This document shows, one piece after another, positions 1 through 12,158 of a stretch of DNA of 64,000 nucleotides (position 1 is its first letter; each line of letters starts with the position of its first letter). The translations under genes were made by a program, and so were the position numbers. Below the pieces are notes generated by a model. That model was not told where the DNA came from. It searched no databases and saw only the letters and a list, made by a program, of their open reading frames with translations. The DNA is taken from the NCBI RefSeq assembly GCF_902635505.1, contig NC_045427.1:53780539-53844538 (forward strand), read 5' to 3'. The DNA comes from Sarcophilus harrisii (lineage: Eukaryota; Chordata; Mammalia; Dasyuromorphia; Dasyuridae).

Positions 1-980
1 CTTTTGAGAAGGTTGTGAGTTTGCAATGAGTCTTGTTGAATTAAATTGAATTGAAATCTGTCCCTTGAGAATACTACTTCTCAGTCCCAACTTACAAAAT
101 TGAATAAATATACAACTGTGAGATTTGGGTTCCTGCCAAATGTTAGAATCATCTAATAAGGTTGTTTTCTATGCTTGTTTTTTATTTTTTTAAATTTGTT
201 TAGGTTCATGAAGGGCTCAACTATTGGAGTCAACTCTTTGGTTGGGGGTTATAAAATAACACCCCTGGCTCACCATAAATTCTAAATATTCGGTATGGCT
301 TTTGGGCCAGACAACACTGAGTTCTTTGCTTTGTGGACCCATCAAAATAGGAGCTAATATTTTGGGATTAAATGATCTCTAAGGTCCTTCCAGCTGTAAA
401 TACTATGATTGCTTTCAGAACGACTTTGTTGATAGCAAAGTCCTTCTAAACTGGTGAAATGGAGTAATAAAAAACCAAGCTTGAAGACAGGGAAAGCTCT
501 CCAGGCTTCCCCCCCAATATATTAAAATTGATTTAAGTCTCAGACAATTCTCTAAGACTACAAAAATCACGGAGTCCAATCTTCATTGGTGAGGAAGACC
601 CCACCCTGAGAATTATAAATCAAAGGTCTTTAATATATCAATTTATTGACCCCCAATATGTTCAAACATATTATCCTGTCCTAGTAAATATGGACTTTGA
701 ATGCATATCTGACACTGAGTTACATTCCAGGACCTTTTGAAAACAAAATAAGATAAAACATAATCATTTAGAAAATCTACAATGGACTCACTTGTTTTCA
801 AAGTAGTGTTAAGAGTTGACTTTTCAAGAATGTGACTGAAAAATACTATATTTGCTTAGAGATGGCAATTTCCAAAGAGATAAGTGTGGTGGGGAATATG
901 TTAACATGAAGTGGCTGAGATTTTTCATATGCATATATGCTACTTATTCTCCAAATCCAATATATATTTGAAGCTGGTTC

Positions 981-1182
981 CCAGCTTCTTAAACTATCCC
1001 CTAACTGAATGTGGGGATTATGAAATTATGATTTATTATCAGTAAATGTTTTATTTGTATACATATTTTAGATACCTATATACCTAGGGTATATGTGTAA
1101 CCTAGGGTTAGGTGACCTAGGGTCACGTAAAAATTTCTTGGGTGAAAAGGGATTGTGAGGAGGAAAAGTTTAAGAAACCCTG
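981..1182 (+). mobile_element. Non-autonomous hAT element, family A, copy 1
   Basis: It starts with TTCTTAAACTA and ends with AGTTTAAGAAACCCTG, imperfect inverted ends, and aligns over its length to 14190-14391. No coding capacity. An 8-bp target duplication is not clear here. Confidence 0.65.
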
Positions 1183-1872
1183 TTCTATTAATACAGAGCT
1201 ACAGTTTTCAGAAATGCTGCATAAGTAATTTTTGAATTTGTGTTTTAAAAGGAAAAACTCAATCCAAGTGATTTATAGAAGAAAACTTAAAAAATCAAAA
1301 GCCCCAAAGCAAATAAAGCATGCCTTAATACTGTCAAGGGAGATGCAGCAAGATCTTAGACCAAAGTCCCAACAGCCCCAAATGGAGAGTTCAGAATCCA
1401 ATGCTAACTAATGCTTATCACCTTTTTATAAATAATATAACTGGTAATTATAGGGTCATCTGGAAATTGCTATCTATATCTGTCATAACCTTCATGAATT
1501 TCAAAGGGATAGCTGACCCTGCTCACACTAGGAGTAGAACTTTATCTCCCAGCTTCCATAATCATTTATGGATTCTAAGATCACAGCCTTTTTCCCCACC
1601 CTGGAACCTTTGTAAGGTGCAAAAAAATCACAGCAACAGCTATGTGATCGTGAAGAGGAAACGTTGAATCTGGAAAGGAAGGGAAGTAGACCGGACGAGC
1701 ATTTCCACAGCACTTATAACAGACCAGGCACTGAGCTCGACAACTGTTCTGCTGAGGAAGATCGGGAGAACTCTGATCCACTTTGATGTAGTCTAGAAGT
1801 CCAGGGTTAGCACCATCAGGCTGCTTGACAGGAAGGACATTTCTATTTTAAAAACCTGTTAAATCACAATTA

Positions 1873-1888
1873 CCAGTAGAGGGCAGCA
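1873..1888 (+). promoter_or_regulatory. Strong CTCF-like motif
   Basis: CCAGTAGAGGGCAGCA fits the vertebrate CTCF core (CCASYAGRKGGCRSY) at all 15 core positions. It lies 1.9 kb beyond the KLHL36 stop codon outside any recognised repeat. Binding is an inference. Confidence 0.55.
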
Positions 1889-2417
1889 GAATTGGATAGT
1901 GTAGGCTACCATTGAGTACCAGGCTCTGTCAGTGCCATTGGACTCAACGGAGGCCTGAAAAATGTTTTACAATACAGCACAAGCCCCAATTTGTATTTTC
2001 TTAGGGCTTAGGAGGGAACTAACAGAAAATCATAGTTAGAAGGAAATAAATTTTTAACATTTTTCTTTCTCCCTTAAAAAAAAAAAAATCAGATTTGTGA
2101 TTTCATGGGAAGCTCTTATACTTGCTTTGCCAAATTTATAAGCTTAGAGAACAACTGGAGGCACTATTCAGTTCGATGATCTGCCCAAAGTCATACGACA
2201 TTTCTGAGGCTGGATTTGAACCCAAATTTTCCTGCCTCCAGGTCAGTTATTCTATATTGTCACTCAAGCCTTTTGCTACTGTGTTTTGATATCAATAATT
2301 ATCTTTTTTTTTTTTCCATCATGACTTTTCTAATGCCAGACAATATGAACTCTTTCAAGGATTACAATATCCTCTCTTCTCTGTTACTTGGGCCTTTGGC
2401 GTCAGGACATCAGCCAT

Positions 2418-2572
2418 TTTTTTTTTTTTTCTTTTTTGCTGAGGCAATTGGGGTTAAGTGACTTGCCCAGGGTCACACAGCTAGGAAGTGTTATGTGTCT
2501 GAGGTCAGTTTGAACTCAGGTCCTTCTGACTTCAGGGCTGGTGCTCTATGCACTGCACCATCGAGCTGCAAT
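2418..2572 (-). repeat. MAR1-like marsupial CORE-SINE
   Basis: On the plus strand a T-rich tail is followed by GGGGTTAAGTGACTTGCCCA and GGTCACACAGCTAGGAAGTG, the reverse complement of the MAR1-type SINE. Near full length. Confidence 0.8.
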
Positions 2573-2719
2573 TCCAGACATTTAAAAAAGTTATCTAAAC
2601 ATTCTTTGATACTTTACACTAACCTCTACATAATGAATTTTGACTTAGGCAGGGATGGAGCATGAAAGCATGTGCTAAACATTTCATAGTAGTTTATGTG
2701 GATTTGTAAAATCCTCAAT

Positions 2720-3510
2720 TTACTGTAGCTAGAGGGGTCTTTGGAGATCATCTAGCCTAATCTCCTCATTTTAAAGATGTAATAACTGAAGGCTCAGAGG
2801 ACCACCATGATAGTTTCATGGTTGTGAAGATCAGTGATGTCAGAGCCAGTAACTGACACAACCCAGTTACACTTCCCTATAGGAGGTGCTGAGTATCATT
2901 AGCAATTTATATCAGAGTCTCTGGTCTGTCCTTCAAGAGCAGTTTATGTGTGAAAAAAATAACATTGCTTGTGATCAAAGTTTTCAGAGAAAAGAATATA
3001 GGTTATGTTAACTTAATACATTAGAAACCTAAGAAATTTAATGAGTCTGAGGGATGAAACTGATGCACAGAAAACATAAATAAAGGGCTTCATCTATTCA
3101 TCACACCTGTTTGGAATTTTTGTTTGCTTTTCAAAACGACCTATTGTCACTTTCAGAGTCTGAGGTGATGGTTTTAGAAAGTTGTGATTGCTAATACATA
3201 CTGGTCGCTTGAAATTTTTAATACTATCCTAACTGCATTAAAAACCTATAAGGCATAGTGTGGTAGGATCACCGACAACAATGGTACCCCAACGCTTTTG
3301 TTGTCTGTAAAGTTTCACTCTAGGGCAATTCCTCTAGAAAGAAACAAATTCTGGTCAAAGGACAGCAGACCTAAGTGGTGGTGTCGGGTCGGCCACTAAG
3401 CTGCTATGTGAAAATGGGGAGTCATGACCTCTTTCTCTGGGCCCGTTTCCTCATTGGTAAAAAATGGGGATTAGATAGACCTTCCAGATCTATGATCTTA
3501 CCGCTCCTAT
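2720..3510. repeat. Two MIR3-type SINE copies in KLHL36 3' flank
   Basis: A minus-strand copy at about 2725-2880 carries TTGGAGATCATCTAGCCTAA; a plus-strand copy at about 3365-3505 ends in GACCTTCCAGATCTATGAT. Both are old and diverged. Between them nothing else was recognised. Confidence 0.6.
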
Positions 3511-3815
3511 TCTGTAAAACAACAAGCTACATTACAGAGATCTTTTAGAAATTGTTATTGTTGTAGAATAACCAGAAACGTAAAAGTAATAAATTGTAGC
3601 TAAACGTTACTGAATATGCATTTCTAGCTTAAAACTGTGATAGCACTTTTCTCTCTTGTGAGTCACTAAACTGTGCCAGAGGATTCTGCCCGAGTTCCCG
3701 ATGTCTTAGCATCTGTGCTTCTGTCCCCAAAGTGCCGGGAAAAAAAAAAAGTTTGCCATTAAAGAAAATATTCTTGAAGATGATTGGGATAAAGAGCAGG
3801 GTCATCCCAGGTGAG

Positions 3816-4371
3816 TCATCGCCCTCGATCCTGATGCCTCTTAGTTTTAGTTTTTTTTTTTTTGTCTTCTGGTCTGGGCTTCAGGGCGCAAACACAGGCA
3901 GATACTCCAGCAATGGCTTTTGGGAGGTCGGTCCCTTTGAACCACTTGTTCTTTTCACGGTCATAAACCTGGACCGTTTTGGAGAAGGTGGTGTTTTCCC
4001 AGCTATAGCCTCCTAGGATGTAGATCTTTCCTTCCCACACGGCCACGCCGGACTCACTGTTGGCCTGAAGCAAAGGAGACACTCGTGTCCACTGGTTGCA
4101 CTGGGGACTGTAAGATTCCACACTCAGGATGTCAAAGCGCTCCATGGACTCGATGTTGTCATCGCTGCCTCCGATAGAGTAGATGCTCTCCTCCAAGCTA
4201 CACATGCTGTGCCAGCCACGGGCCGTGATCATGGGCCTCTTCTCTTCCCATACGTCCGTGCGGTGGTCATAGCAGAGGAGGTTTTTCCGATAAGGGCCGA
4301 TCTGGTAATCGTGTCCTCCAGAGATATACACAAAGTCCTTATAAATGGTACCGGCGTGACCATAGGTGAAC
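3816..4371 (-). CDS. KLHL36: KLHL36 last coding exon: C-terminal Kelch repeats and stop
   Basis: This exon encodes about 185 codons including TGA. The acceptor is TTTCTAG before GTTCACC; its first base completes an arginine codon split across the intron. It holds the last Kelch blades, visible as repeated GG doublets and conserved Tyr/Trp ([27 protein letters not shown]), spaced about 50 residues apart. These fold with the earlier blades into the beta-propeller that binds substrate. The protein ends in a lysine-rich basic tail ([18 protein letters not shown]), also present in recalled human KLHL36 and of unknown use. Differences from human are mostly conservative. Overlapping open frames on both strands are shadows. 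Confidence 0.96.
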
Positions 4372-4555
4372 CTAGAAATGGGGAGAAGCCAAGGTCAGTA
4401 CTTTCCTTCTGGTTATAATGGAAAACCCACCAGACTTAGAGTCAGGTGGCCATCATTTACGGTCTCTACATTAGTTACCTTGAGATTATCTTTGATGCTT
4501 TCTTCTCACATTCAGCTATCAGTTATCCTGTCCCTTTCACCTACAGGTATTCTTT

Positions 4556-4703
4556 TTTGTTTATTTTTTCCAGGCAACTGGGGTTAAGTGACTTGCCCAG
4601 TGTCTCACAGCTAGGAAGTGTTAAGTATCTGAGACCAGATTTGAACTCAGGTCCTCCTGACTTCAGGGCTGGTGCTCTATCCACTGTACCATCTACTCGC
4701 CCC
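4556..4703 (-). repeat. MAR1-like marsupial CORE-SINE
   Basis: The plus strand reads GGGGTTAAGTGACTTGCCCA through TTTGAACTCAGGTCCTCCTG to a tRNA-like end near 4700, the reverse complement of MAR1. It is nearly complete. Confidence 0.82.
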
Positions 4704-5267
4704 ACAAGTCAGGAAATTTAAAGCTAAAATGGACCTTGGAAATATTTTAGTCCAATTTACAGATGAGGAAATTAAGACCCAGAATGACTTCACAAGGACC
4801 ATGCAGATGGGAAATAGCAGGATTTCTAGCAAGATCTGAGTCCAAAGCCCAACTCTAAATCCATTATGTCACTCTCTACTCTGTAGCTTATTCCATCGTA
4901 CCGCTCAGTTCCTTTTTTGCTTGCTGATAAGAACTGCATTATCTGCCTAGATGAGTTATTAGGAGAATCTAATAAAGATTATATAAAACATAAAGATGAT
5001 GTGAAATGCTTTGTAACTCCTAAATCATTATAAATAAGTCAGTCACTATTGCTAATAGTTATTACCGGTTACTAGTATTTACCAATAGTCTATGAATCAG
5101 TGGATATTTCTATCATTCATTCTAGGTGAGGGTATTGAGAGTCTATACAAGGAATGGTAGCAATTATAAAATCAAGGGGATGGATTCATTCTGTTAAAAT
5201 AGAACTGAGAGGACTTGATAACCGATTGGAAATGAGAAGAACATCAAAGATAACACCATGGTAACAA

Positions 5268-5512
5268 ATGTCGTTGCTATTGAGTCATTTTCTTAGGTCC
5301 GACTTTTCATGACCTTATTGTCTACAGAGTTTTCTCTGCAAAGCTATTGGAGTGATCTGTCATTTCCTTCTCCAGCAGATTTAAACAAACAAAGTTAAGG
5401 GACTTGCCCAGGGTTACATGGTCAGTGTCTGAGGCCACATTTAAACCAAGGTCTTCCCAACTCCAGGTCCAGTGCTCTCCCCACTGAACCACCCAGCTCC
5501 CAGCTGCCACTA
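5268..5512 (-). repeat. 240-bp marsupial SINE of the GGTTTGCCATTTCCTTCTCC class
   Basis: The copy has the diagnostic block around TCATTTCCTTCTCCAGCAGA followed by a CORE-type domain and a tRNA-like end. The same class recurs at least ten times in the window. The family name could not be fixed. Confidence 0.7.
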
Positions 5513-8500
5513 TTAGGTAACAATTACAGGAGATAGCAAATGATGGTACCACAGTCAGAGATAGTGAAGTAAGAATGCACGGCTTCTTTATATGAACCCC
5601 AGACTAGAAGGGTGCTGTGTACACAGCAACTATTCAATAATTATTTGATCCATCAAGAAGTTCAAAGGTCAAGTGATCTCTCTAAAAACAACCACTTGTC
5701 CTATATGTTTAATAGGATGCAGACCAATTTGAACTTCTTATCTCATGTGGGATCATTGGGGAAGGAATGAATGGTGCTTTTATTTATTTTTTTTAGTGGA
5801 GAAGCTGCCAAAAGGATGTAGAGGAAAGAACATATTGCCGGGTCAGTTCTGTTACTTGAGGGATATGTCACTTTGGACAAATCACCTTCAGCTCTGTGAA
5901 TGCCAATTTCTTCACCTGTAAGTGGAGAGGGAAGTTCCTTTTCACCAGGTGTGGGATTTTGTGAAACGCCAATGATAGCAAGCAGGTGGAAGCTCTTAAG
6001 GAATTATCACAGGTATCCAGGCTCCCACACTCTTAAATGTGCCATCTCTCTCTACTAGAATGTAAATTCCTTGAGGGCAGGAACTGGTTATGCTTTTGTA
6101 TTTCTATCCCAGTAATAGAACAGTGCTTGCCACAGAATAAGTGCTTAATAAATGGTTTTTCTTTCATTTTACTACTCCATTTATTCATCCTTTATTGACC
6201 TGATTGTTACTCATATTAAATTAATCTGGCCATTTAAAAATGGAACATTGTCTTATATATTGCTCTGAGTCAGAGACAACAGAGCTGGGGTTTGGGAGCT
6301 GGGAAAAGGGCAGGCCAGTATGTTTGTATTTTTTTGGGAATGATAATCGCCTTTCCTGTCATTGTCACATATATTTTTTCATTCATTCATTTAATAAAAT
6401 CAAAGCACCACCCAAACCAAAACATTTCTTACATAACAGTAAGAAAGACTACCGTACCAGATGTCCTTGACAATAAAGTCACTTATGTTTTTAATGAACT
6501 TTGTAACTTTAAAACTGCCTGCATGCACATACATGATATTATTTGGTCCTCATAAAATCCCTATGCAATGAGGCAATAGAGTGAGAATAGGAGGGAACAA
6601 GTATTTATTAAGCACCTACGATGTACCAACTACCATGTTAAATCTTTATAAATATTCTCATTTGATTTTCTCAAAGACATGATGAGTTAAGCGCTAAGGG
6701 TAAGTATTATGGGAGGCAGTATGTATGACAGAATGAATAACTGATTTGGAATTAGTGGAATTGGGTTTGAATCTCACCGCTGTTACTGTCATCATGTATG
6801 ACCTTGGGCAACCAATTAATAAATCGACAAGTATTTATTAAGCACTTCTTATGTGCTTAATACCCAGCTAGACAAATAAAAAGCAAAGACAGTGCACGCT
6901 CTCAAGAAGGTTGCATTTGAAAGGGATAGACAACATGTATATAAGTTTCATATAGAGAGGCTGGAGGGAGTGGGAAGGGGTCTTTAGAAGCTGGAGAACC
7001 AATAGCATTTGAGATAAATATTAAAGGAAGCCGGAGAAGCTAGGAAGTGGAGATGGGAGGGTGGGCATAGGGGACAGGCAGGGCAAAAGAAGAGAAACAG
7101 AAGCTGAAGCATCATGCTAAAGAACAGCCAGCAGGCTGCTATGGCCAGACCACAGGGTAATACATAAGACTAGAGAAGTACAAAGGGGTCAAGTTGTACA
7201 AGTAATTGTAAAATCAAATCAATTGTTTGATCCTGGAGGCCAGAGGAAACTACAGTGTTTACTGAGAAGGAGGCCTTAGAATTAGGTGACAGTTTCCCTC
7301 AGCATTAGTTTCCTCAATTAGAAATTAAGATGATCAGAGACAAGATCACCTTGAAGATCCTTTTCAGCTCTAAATCTATACCACTCTTCCTATTATTGGA
7401 GAAATGGAAAATAAACTTCAGAAACATTAAGTGATTCCTCAAGTCTACACAACTTTGATTACTTGGAATTAAGAAGGAAAAGGGGAAAGGTCAAATCAGA
7501 ATCTCTCAGTCTCAATGCCAAATGACACAGGAGATGTAGACAGAGTTCTCTGTGGTGTGTGATGATCATTCTCCACATCTCACTTCACACTCCTGGTTTC
7601 AATCCCAGCTCTCCCCTTGCCTTGAAGCTGCAAAATGAGTGGGCTGAAGAGTCAAAATGGCTCTAAGACAGACCTCTCTCATCAACAAACATGGTACCTC
7701 ACTTTGCCGACCATTGGTTTTTCTTTTTCTTTTTAAAAGTTTAATAAAAGGAGTTTAAAAAATACATCAAAGTGGTTAACACATGGATGGGCTGATCACT
7801 GGGGATCAACAAAGGCTTCAAGATGAAGCTAGCTTTTATTGATAATTTTCATAATGAGATAAAGACCATTCAGAAGTCCACATCAGCAAAAGGGAGGTGA
7901 CCCTCGGTTTTTCTATTAAAAAGGGATGTGCTAAACTGAACTTCACAGGAAAACTAAAAAAACTCACCATTCTCTCTCTCTCTTTTTTTTTTTTTTTTTT
8001 TCAGAGATAATCCAAGGGACTATAGAGATAGAACTTTACATGATAGTAGAGAAGCAGGAGGGCAGAATAGATTGAAAAATGGTTTCAGGGTCAGGAAGAT
8101 CTGAATTCAAGGCCTACTACCAACACATATTGACTGATCTTGAGTGAGTAATTTATCCTCTCAGTGCCCCAGTTAATTCAACAGCAAGAGCTAATATTTA
8201 TGAGGAGAATTAAGGTTGGTAAAGAATCTTAAACATTATCTTATTTGATCCAAGAATTAATTGGTAAAGGAGGTTTCCTCATTGAGAATATATTTTACCA
8301 ATGAAATGGGAAATTCAGTGCAAAAAAAAAAAAAAAAAAAAAGGATAACTGATACTTTACAAAGCATTTTCAGGTTTTCAAAGGGTTCCAAATAGATTAT
8401 CTCACATATAAACATCATAATAACTCAAGAACTAGCCATGATAGTATAATTTTCCTGGTTTTACAGATGAAGAAGCTGGAGCTCAGCCAGCTTAAGACAA

Positions 8501-8632
8501 TCACCCCTCCAAAAACCATGAAAAGATAAATTTGAACCTTCCTGATTTCCAATCTAGCACCCTTAGCCTTAGACAGGCAACACTGCCTTTCTAAAAGCTC
8601 CCACTGAATTCTAACATTGGGAATATAGCTAC

Positions 8633-8790
8633 CTTGGCAAGCCTGCTACATAAGACCAGGAATCATTTTTGGGACTATACGCCTCCACTGAAGAAAGTGC
8701 TCCGTTTTCATTTCTTCCACCGACAGCTACCAGCATGTCTGAGATGGAGGCCAGGTAGAAATCCACTCGGCGCTGATTCATGGAGGCCAC
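8633..8790 (-). CDS. KLHL36: KLHL36 internal coding exon (Kelch repeat)
   Basis: This exon is 158 bp, with acceptor TTTTTTGTAG before GTGGCC and donor AAG/GTAGCT. It translates from [15 protein letters not shown] through [18 protein letters not shown] to WSYVAGLPR, in line with human KLHL36. It starts in phase 0 and ends with two bases of the arginine codon completed by the next exon. It contributes one Kelch blade, with the GG doublet in VAVGGRNE and a downstream Tyr/Trp pair. No ATG begins it and it is too short and split to appear as a long open frame, so it was found by matching the expected protein. Confidence 0.95.
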
Positions 8791-11084
8791 CTACAAAAAA
8801 GCAACAGTAATTCGCTCCATCATCAGAACCCCAGAAGAGATTCAACCCCTAGGGATATCCTGCAGCAGTAAAGAGAAGTAACACTAACAACTGGCATTTA
8901 TGTAGCAAATTAAGGTTTGCAAACTTTCCAACCACCTCATAATTATTATTGTTGTTTTGTCTTTTGGGTTTTTTCAGTGGGAAGAGTTAAGTGACTTGCT
9001 CAGGATCACACAGCTAGTATGTGTGAGGCCATATTTGAGTTCAGGAAGATGAGTCTTCCTGACTCCTCACTCTAACTACTGAGTCACTAGATGCCCTAAT
9101 GATGATAATAATAACAATAACAACTAGTATATATATATATATATCTAATATTTACAAAGTATTTTATAAATATGATCTCATTTTATCTCATTTTCATGAG
9201 ATCATCATCTCAATAATCCTGGGAAATAGGTGCCATTATCATCCCATTTTACAGATGGGTAATAGCTGGGGGCACTGAGAAGCCTTAGAATCAGATAGTT
9301 AAAGGAGTGATTGAGACCAAATTTGAACTGAGGGCTTCCTGACTCCAGGATCAGCACTCTATCCACCATATTATCCAGCGGCTCCTCCCCTTGGTTTTCC
9401 AAACACTCTTTGCCATGTGTGCTGAAGGAGAAGCAAAGGTGACTTTTTAAGTATGTGCTTATAAAGTAACACAGTGGAATACAAAGAGGGTCAGTTCTGA
9501 TGGCAGAGGAGATTTGGGTGTGAATCTCAGTTCCTTGATTGTCTACTCATGTGACCCAACTTTGTAAGTCACTCCAACTTTGGGAAACAGTTTCATCATC
9601 TGCAAAATGGGTATAACAATCTTTGTACCCTGCCCCCTTTCCCCATCTCAAAAAGTGTTCCTGAAGAAAGCGCTTTGTGACCTTACCTTGTGATAACAAG
9701 GAGAGTCATCATTACTGGTCCTCATGCTCACCTCAAGTACCCACATTGTTTACCAAAATTCAATTTCCTCAGAAGTGAATGGCTAGGAAGGATAAGAATC
9801 AGGATTCAAACCCACTTCTTGAGAATCCAAGTCCAGAGCTTTTGCTAGCAGTTAGTTAAAAATGAGGCTCATTAGGTTAACTGGTTGTCTTGTGGTAGCA
9901 ATTTCCAGAAATGAGGCTCCAGAATATTTGGAGATACAAAGGCATCATTGGAGCTGGAGTCTAGACTCACAAGGGGACTATTTTAAAGGGACCATAATCC
10001 AAATGGAAGCTTAAATTCAGGAGGATTAGTTTAAAAGTTAGTTAAATGATTTTTCCGATCTTCTTTCTCCAAATAGGGGAATAAGACAATACTCAAAAGG
10101 GTACACTGTCTAGGGGAAAAAGAACCAGTACACATATACATGCATAGGATGTACCATCTAAGAAGGGAGAATTGCAAAGGGGGCAAAGACTGTCAAGTCA
10201 GCAAGCATTTATTAAGTGCTTACTATGCGTCCGGTACTATGCTCAATTTGGGGTTTATAAAGAAAGGCAAAAACATACTCCTTGTCCTCAAGGAGCTCGT
10301 ATTTTAGTGGGGGAGGCAACGTAGAAATAACTAAGTATATGTAAGCTAGAGGCACCATAAGTGGAAGGTAATAATAATAGCAACATCAACAGTGCCTATT
10401 TATGTTACTTGATCTTCACAACAACAATAAGTAGTAGATGCTGTTCTTTGTTGTTGCTGTGCAATCATTTTCAGTTGTGCTGGACTCCTCATGACCCCAT
10501 CTAATATTTTCTTGACAAAGACACTGGACTGGTTTGCCATTTTCTTTCTCTTTTATTTATTTAGTTATGGATATCTTCTTTATTTAACTTATATCTAGAA
10601 TACATCATGTGAAATTCTTTTTTTTTTTTTAACTTTTTTTTTCATTGAAACTTTTTATTTTCAAAACACATGCAAGGATAATTTTTCATCATTTACCCTT
10701 GCAAAACCTTGTGTTGCAATTTCTCCCCCTTACCCCCCCCCCCATGGCAAGTAATGCAATATATGTTAAACATGGTAAAAATATATTTAAGTCCAATATA
10801 GGCATATGTATTTATACAATTATCTTGCTGCACAAGAATAATCAGATCAAAAAGGAAAAAATAAAATTCAAACAAATAACAAAAGAAGTGAAAACTGAGC
10901 AAGTCTTTTAACTGTTGACCTAAGTTTCTTTCCTTGTCTATCAAATAAGCTGGAGAAGGAAATGGCCCACTGTTTCAAGATCTTTGCTAAGAAAACCCCA
11001 AAGGGGACGACTGAAAATGACGACACAACAAAACAAAAGGAAAGCAATGAAATAAAAAGGAGGCAAATCTGGCTTCAGGCTCAC
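8791..11084 (-). other. KLHL36: KLHL36 intron after the large exon, repeat-filled
   Basis: It holds a MAR-type SINE on the minus strand (about 8960-9095), an AT dinucleotide run (about 9126-9148), MIR-type pieces (about 9160-9385 minus, 9470-9640 plus), a long interspersed repeat of unnamed family (about 10200-10370), a SINE fragment (about 10441-10550 minus), a LINE-1 3' end (10619-10910 minus) and another SINE fragment (10945-11040 plus) that abuts the exon donor. Confidence 0.7.
10619..10910 (-). mobile_element. LINE-1 3' UTR fragment (older subfamily)
   Basis: A T-rich tail at the low-coordinate side is followed by TTTTTATTTTCAAAACACAT and CCTTGCAAAACCTTGTGTT. The same sequence occurs at 13337, 16027, 28883, 31108, 39568 and 49688, where it runs on into LINE-1 ORF2, which identifies it. 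Confidence 0.75.
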
Positions 11085-12158
11085 CTTTATCCACTGGTTC
11101 CAGCGGGGATCGTACCTATAGAGAAGATTGGAAGCTGCATCCCCGCCATTGTCCCTGGAGAAGCTGCCTCCGGCTATGAAGATGAAGCCTCCCAGGACAG
11201 CCACGCAGTGGTGGCTCCTCCTGGCAGGCAGGGGCGTCTCCATGACCCACTGCTCGTTTTTGGCATCCAGAAAGCAGGTGTCGTCGCTGAGCTCCAGGCA
11301 GCGCTCGGACACCTCCCCGCCCACGAACAGCAGCCGCTCGTCGTTGGTGCGCAGCGCAGTGCGCTTGTTCTGCAGCACCGGCTGGGCGGCCACGTTGTTG
11401 TGGTAGGCCACGGCCTCCTCGATGAAGCCCTCGCAGTTGGCCTCCTTGGGCAGCAGCGAGCACACGGCCGGCTTGACGCGGTGCAGGAGGTCGCTCTTGG
11501 GGATCAGCGGGAAATGGATGTTTTCTAGCACCTGGAAGGCGTCCGCCTCGCGCTCGGGGTACTGGGTCAGCCACTGGAGCGCGGCCTGCAGCAGGTCGTG
11601 CTCACACTCGCGCTGCACCAGGCTGCTCCCCAGGTACTGGCAGAGTTTCTGCAGGGAGACGTTCTGCAGAAAGTCCGGGGTGAAGGACAGCGTCCCGAAG
11701 TTCCGCAGGATGAAGGAGTCGATGTAAGAGTCCAGGCGTTTCAGGCTGTAGATGGACGCCAGCTCCTGCAGGTACAGATAGTTCTCCTCGCTCACCTCGT
11801 TTTCCAGGTACTCGCAGCAGAAATCAACCACCTTCCAGATCTGCAGGAGATGAGCCGTCTCCAAGACGTAGTCAATGTTACCGCCGTCCAGTGAAAGCTC
11901 GCTGCCGTAGAGAAAGTCAATGACGGCCCGCAGGCCGATGTACGAGGCTCCCACCAGCTCCACCTCCTTCTGGTAGGCCTCCCGCATGCCGATGGTGAAC
12001 ATGGAGTTGAAGTAGTCGCTGCAGACAGCCAGGAGGTTCCGGTGCGCGGGGACCCTCTGCTCGTCCGCCACCAAGACAATGTCGCAGAAAAGGCCGCGGT
12101 GTCTCTGCTCGTTGAGCCTCTGGAGCACCAGGTTGGGATGGTCAACCCACCTGTACAC
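11085..12158 (-). CDS. KLHL36: KLHL36 large coding exon: BTB, BACK and first Kelch repeats
   Basis: This 1,074-bp exon (358 codons, phase 0 at both ends) carries most of the protein. The BTB/POZ fold spans about residues 45-155 of the whole protein ([20 protein letters not shown], then [18 protein letters not shown]) and mediates dimer formation and cullin-3 binding. The BACK domain follows, to about residue 260 ([37 protein letters not shown]). The first Kelch blades follow ([27 protein letters not shown]). The acceptor is CCATTTCAG before GTGTAC; the donor is ATAAAG/GTGAGC. The frame stays open past the donor into intronic SINE sequence, so the longer 405-codon reading is not the true product. 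The in-frame methionine at its second codon is not the start, which lies one exon upstream. The exon is much richer in GC and CpG than its introns. Confidence 0.97.

Larger units (their letters stand above)
1..3815 (-). other. KLHL36 3' UTR and downstream flank
   Basis: The 3' UTR must begin at 3815 and run towards lower coordinates. Its end is uncertain: ATTAAA-type signals on the minus strand occur at 3217-3222 and 3037-3042. Recognised repeats are a MIR3 tail (about 365-412), a small hAT copy (981-1182), a MIR-type piece (about 2150-2265), a MAR1-like SINE (2418-2572), MIR3 copies (about 2725-2880 and 3365-3505). Between about 415 and 980 and between 1190 and 2140 no repeat was recognised apart from a CTCF-like site. 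Confidence 0.55.
4372..8632 (-). other. KLHL36: KLHL36 intron between Kelch exons, repeat-filled
   Basis: Recognised content: MAR1-like SINE (4556-4703), MIR3 (about 4725-4890), a 240-bp SINE (5268-5512), MIR-like piece (about 5815-5960), L2 tail (about 6050-6170), a MIR head (about 6703-6815), a long interspersed repeat of unnamed family (about 6595-7220, recurring elsewhere in the window), MIR pieces (about 8055-8190, 8345-8575), and homopolymers near 7983-8002 and 8322-8342. About 7300-7970 shows nothing clear. Confidence 0.7.

Noticed and set aside
10962-11894. Several open frames of 90-190 codons over the large KLHL36 exon
   Set aside because: They are in other frames or on the other strand of a well-matched coding exon.
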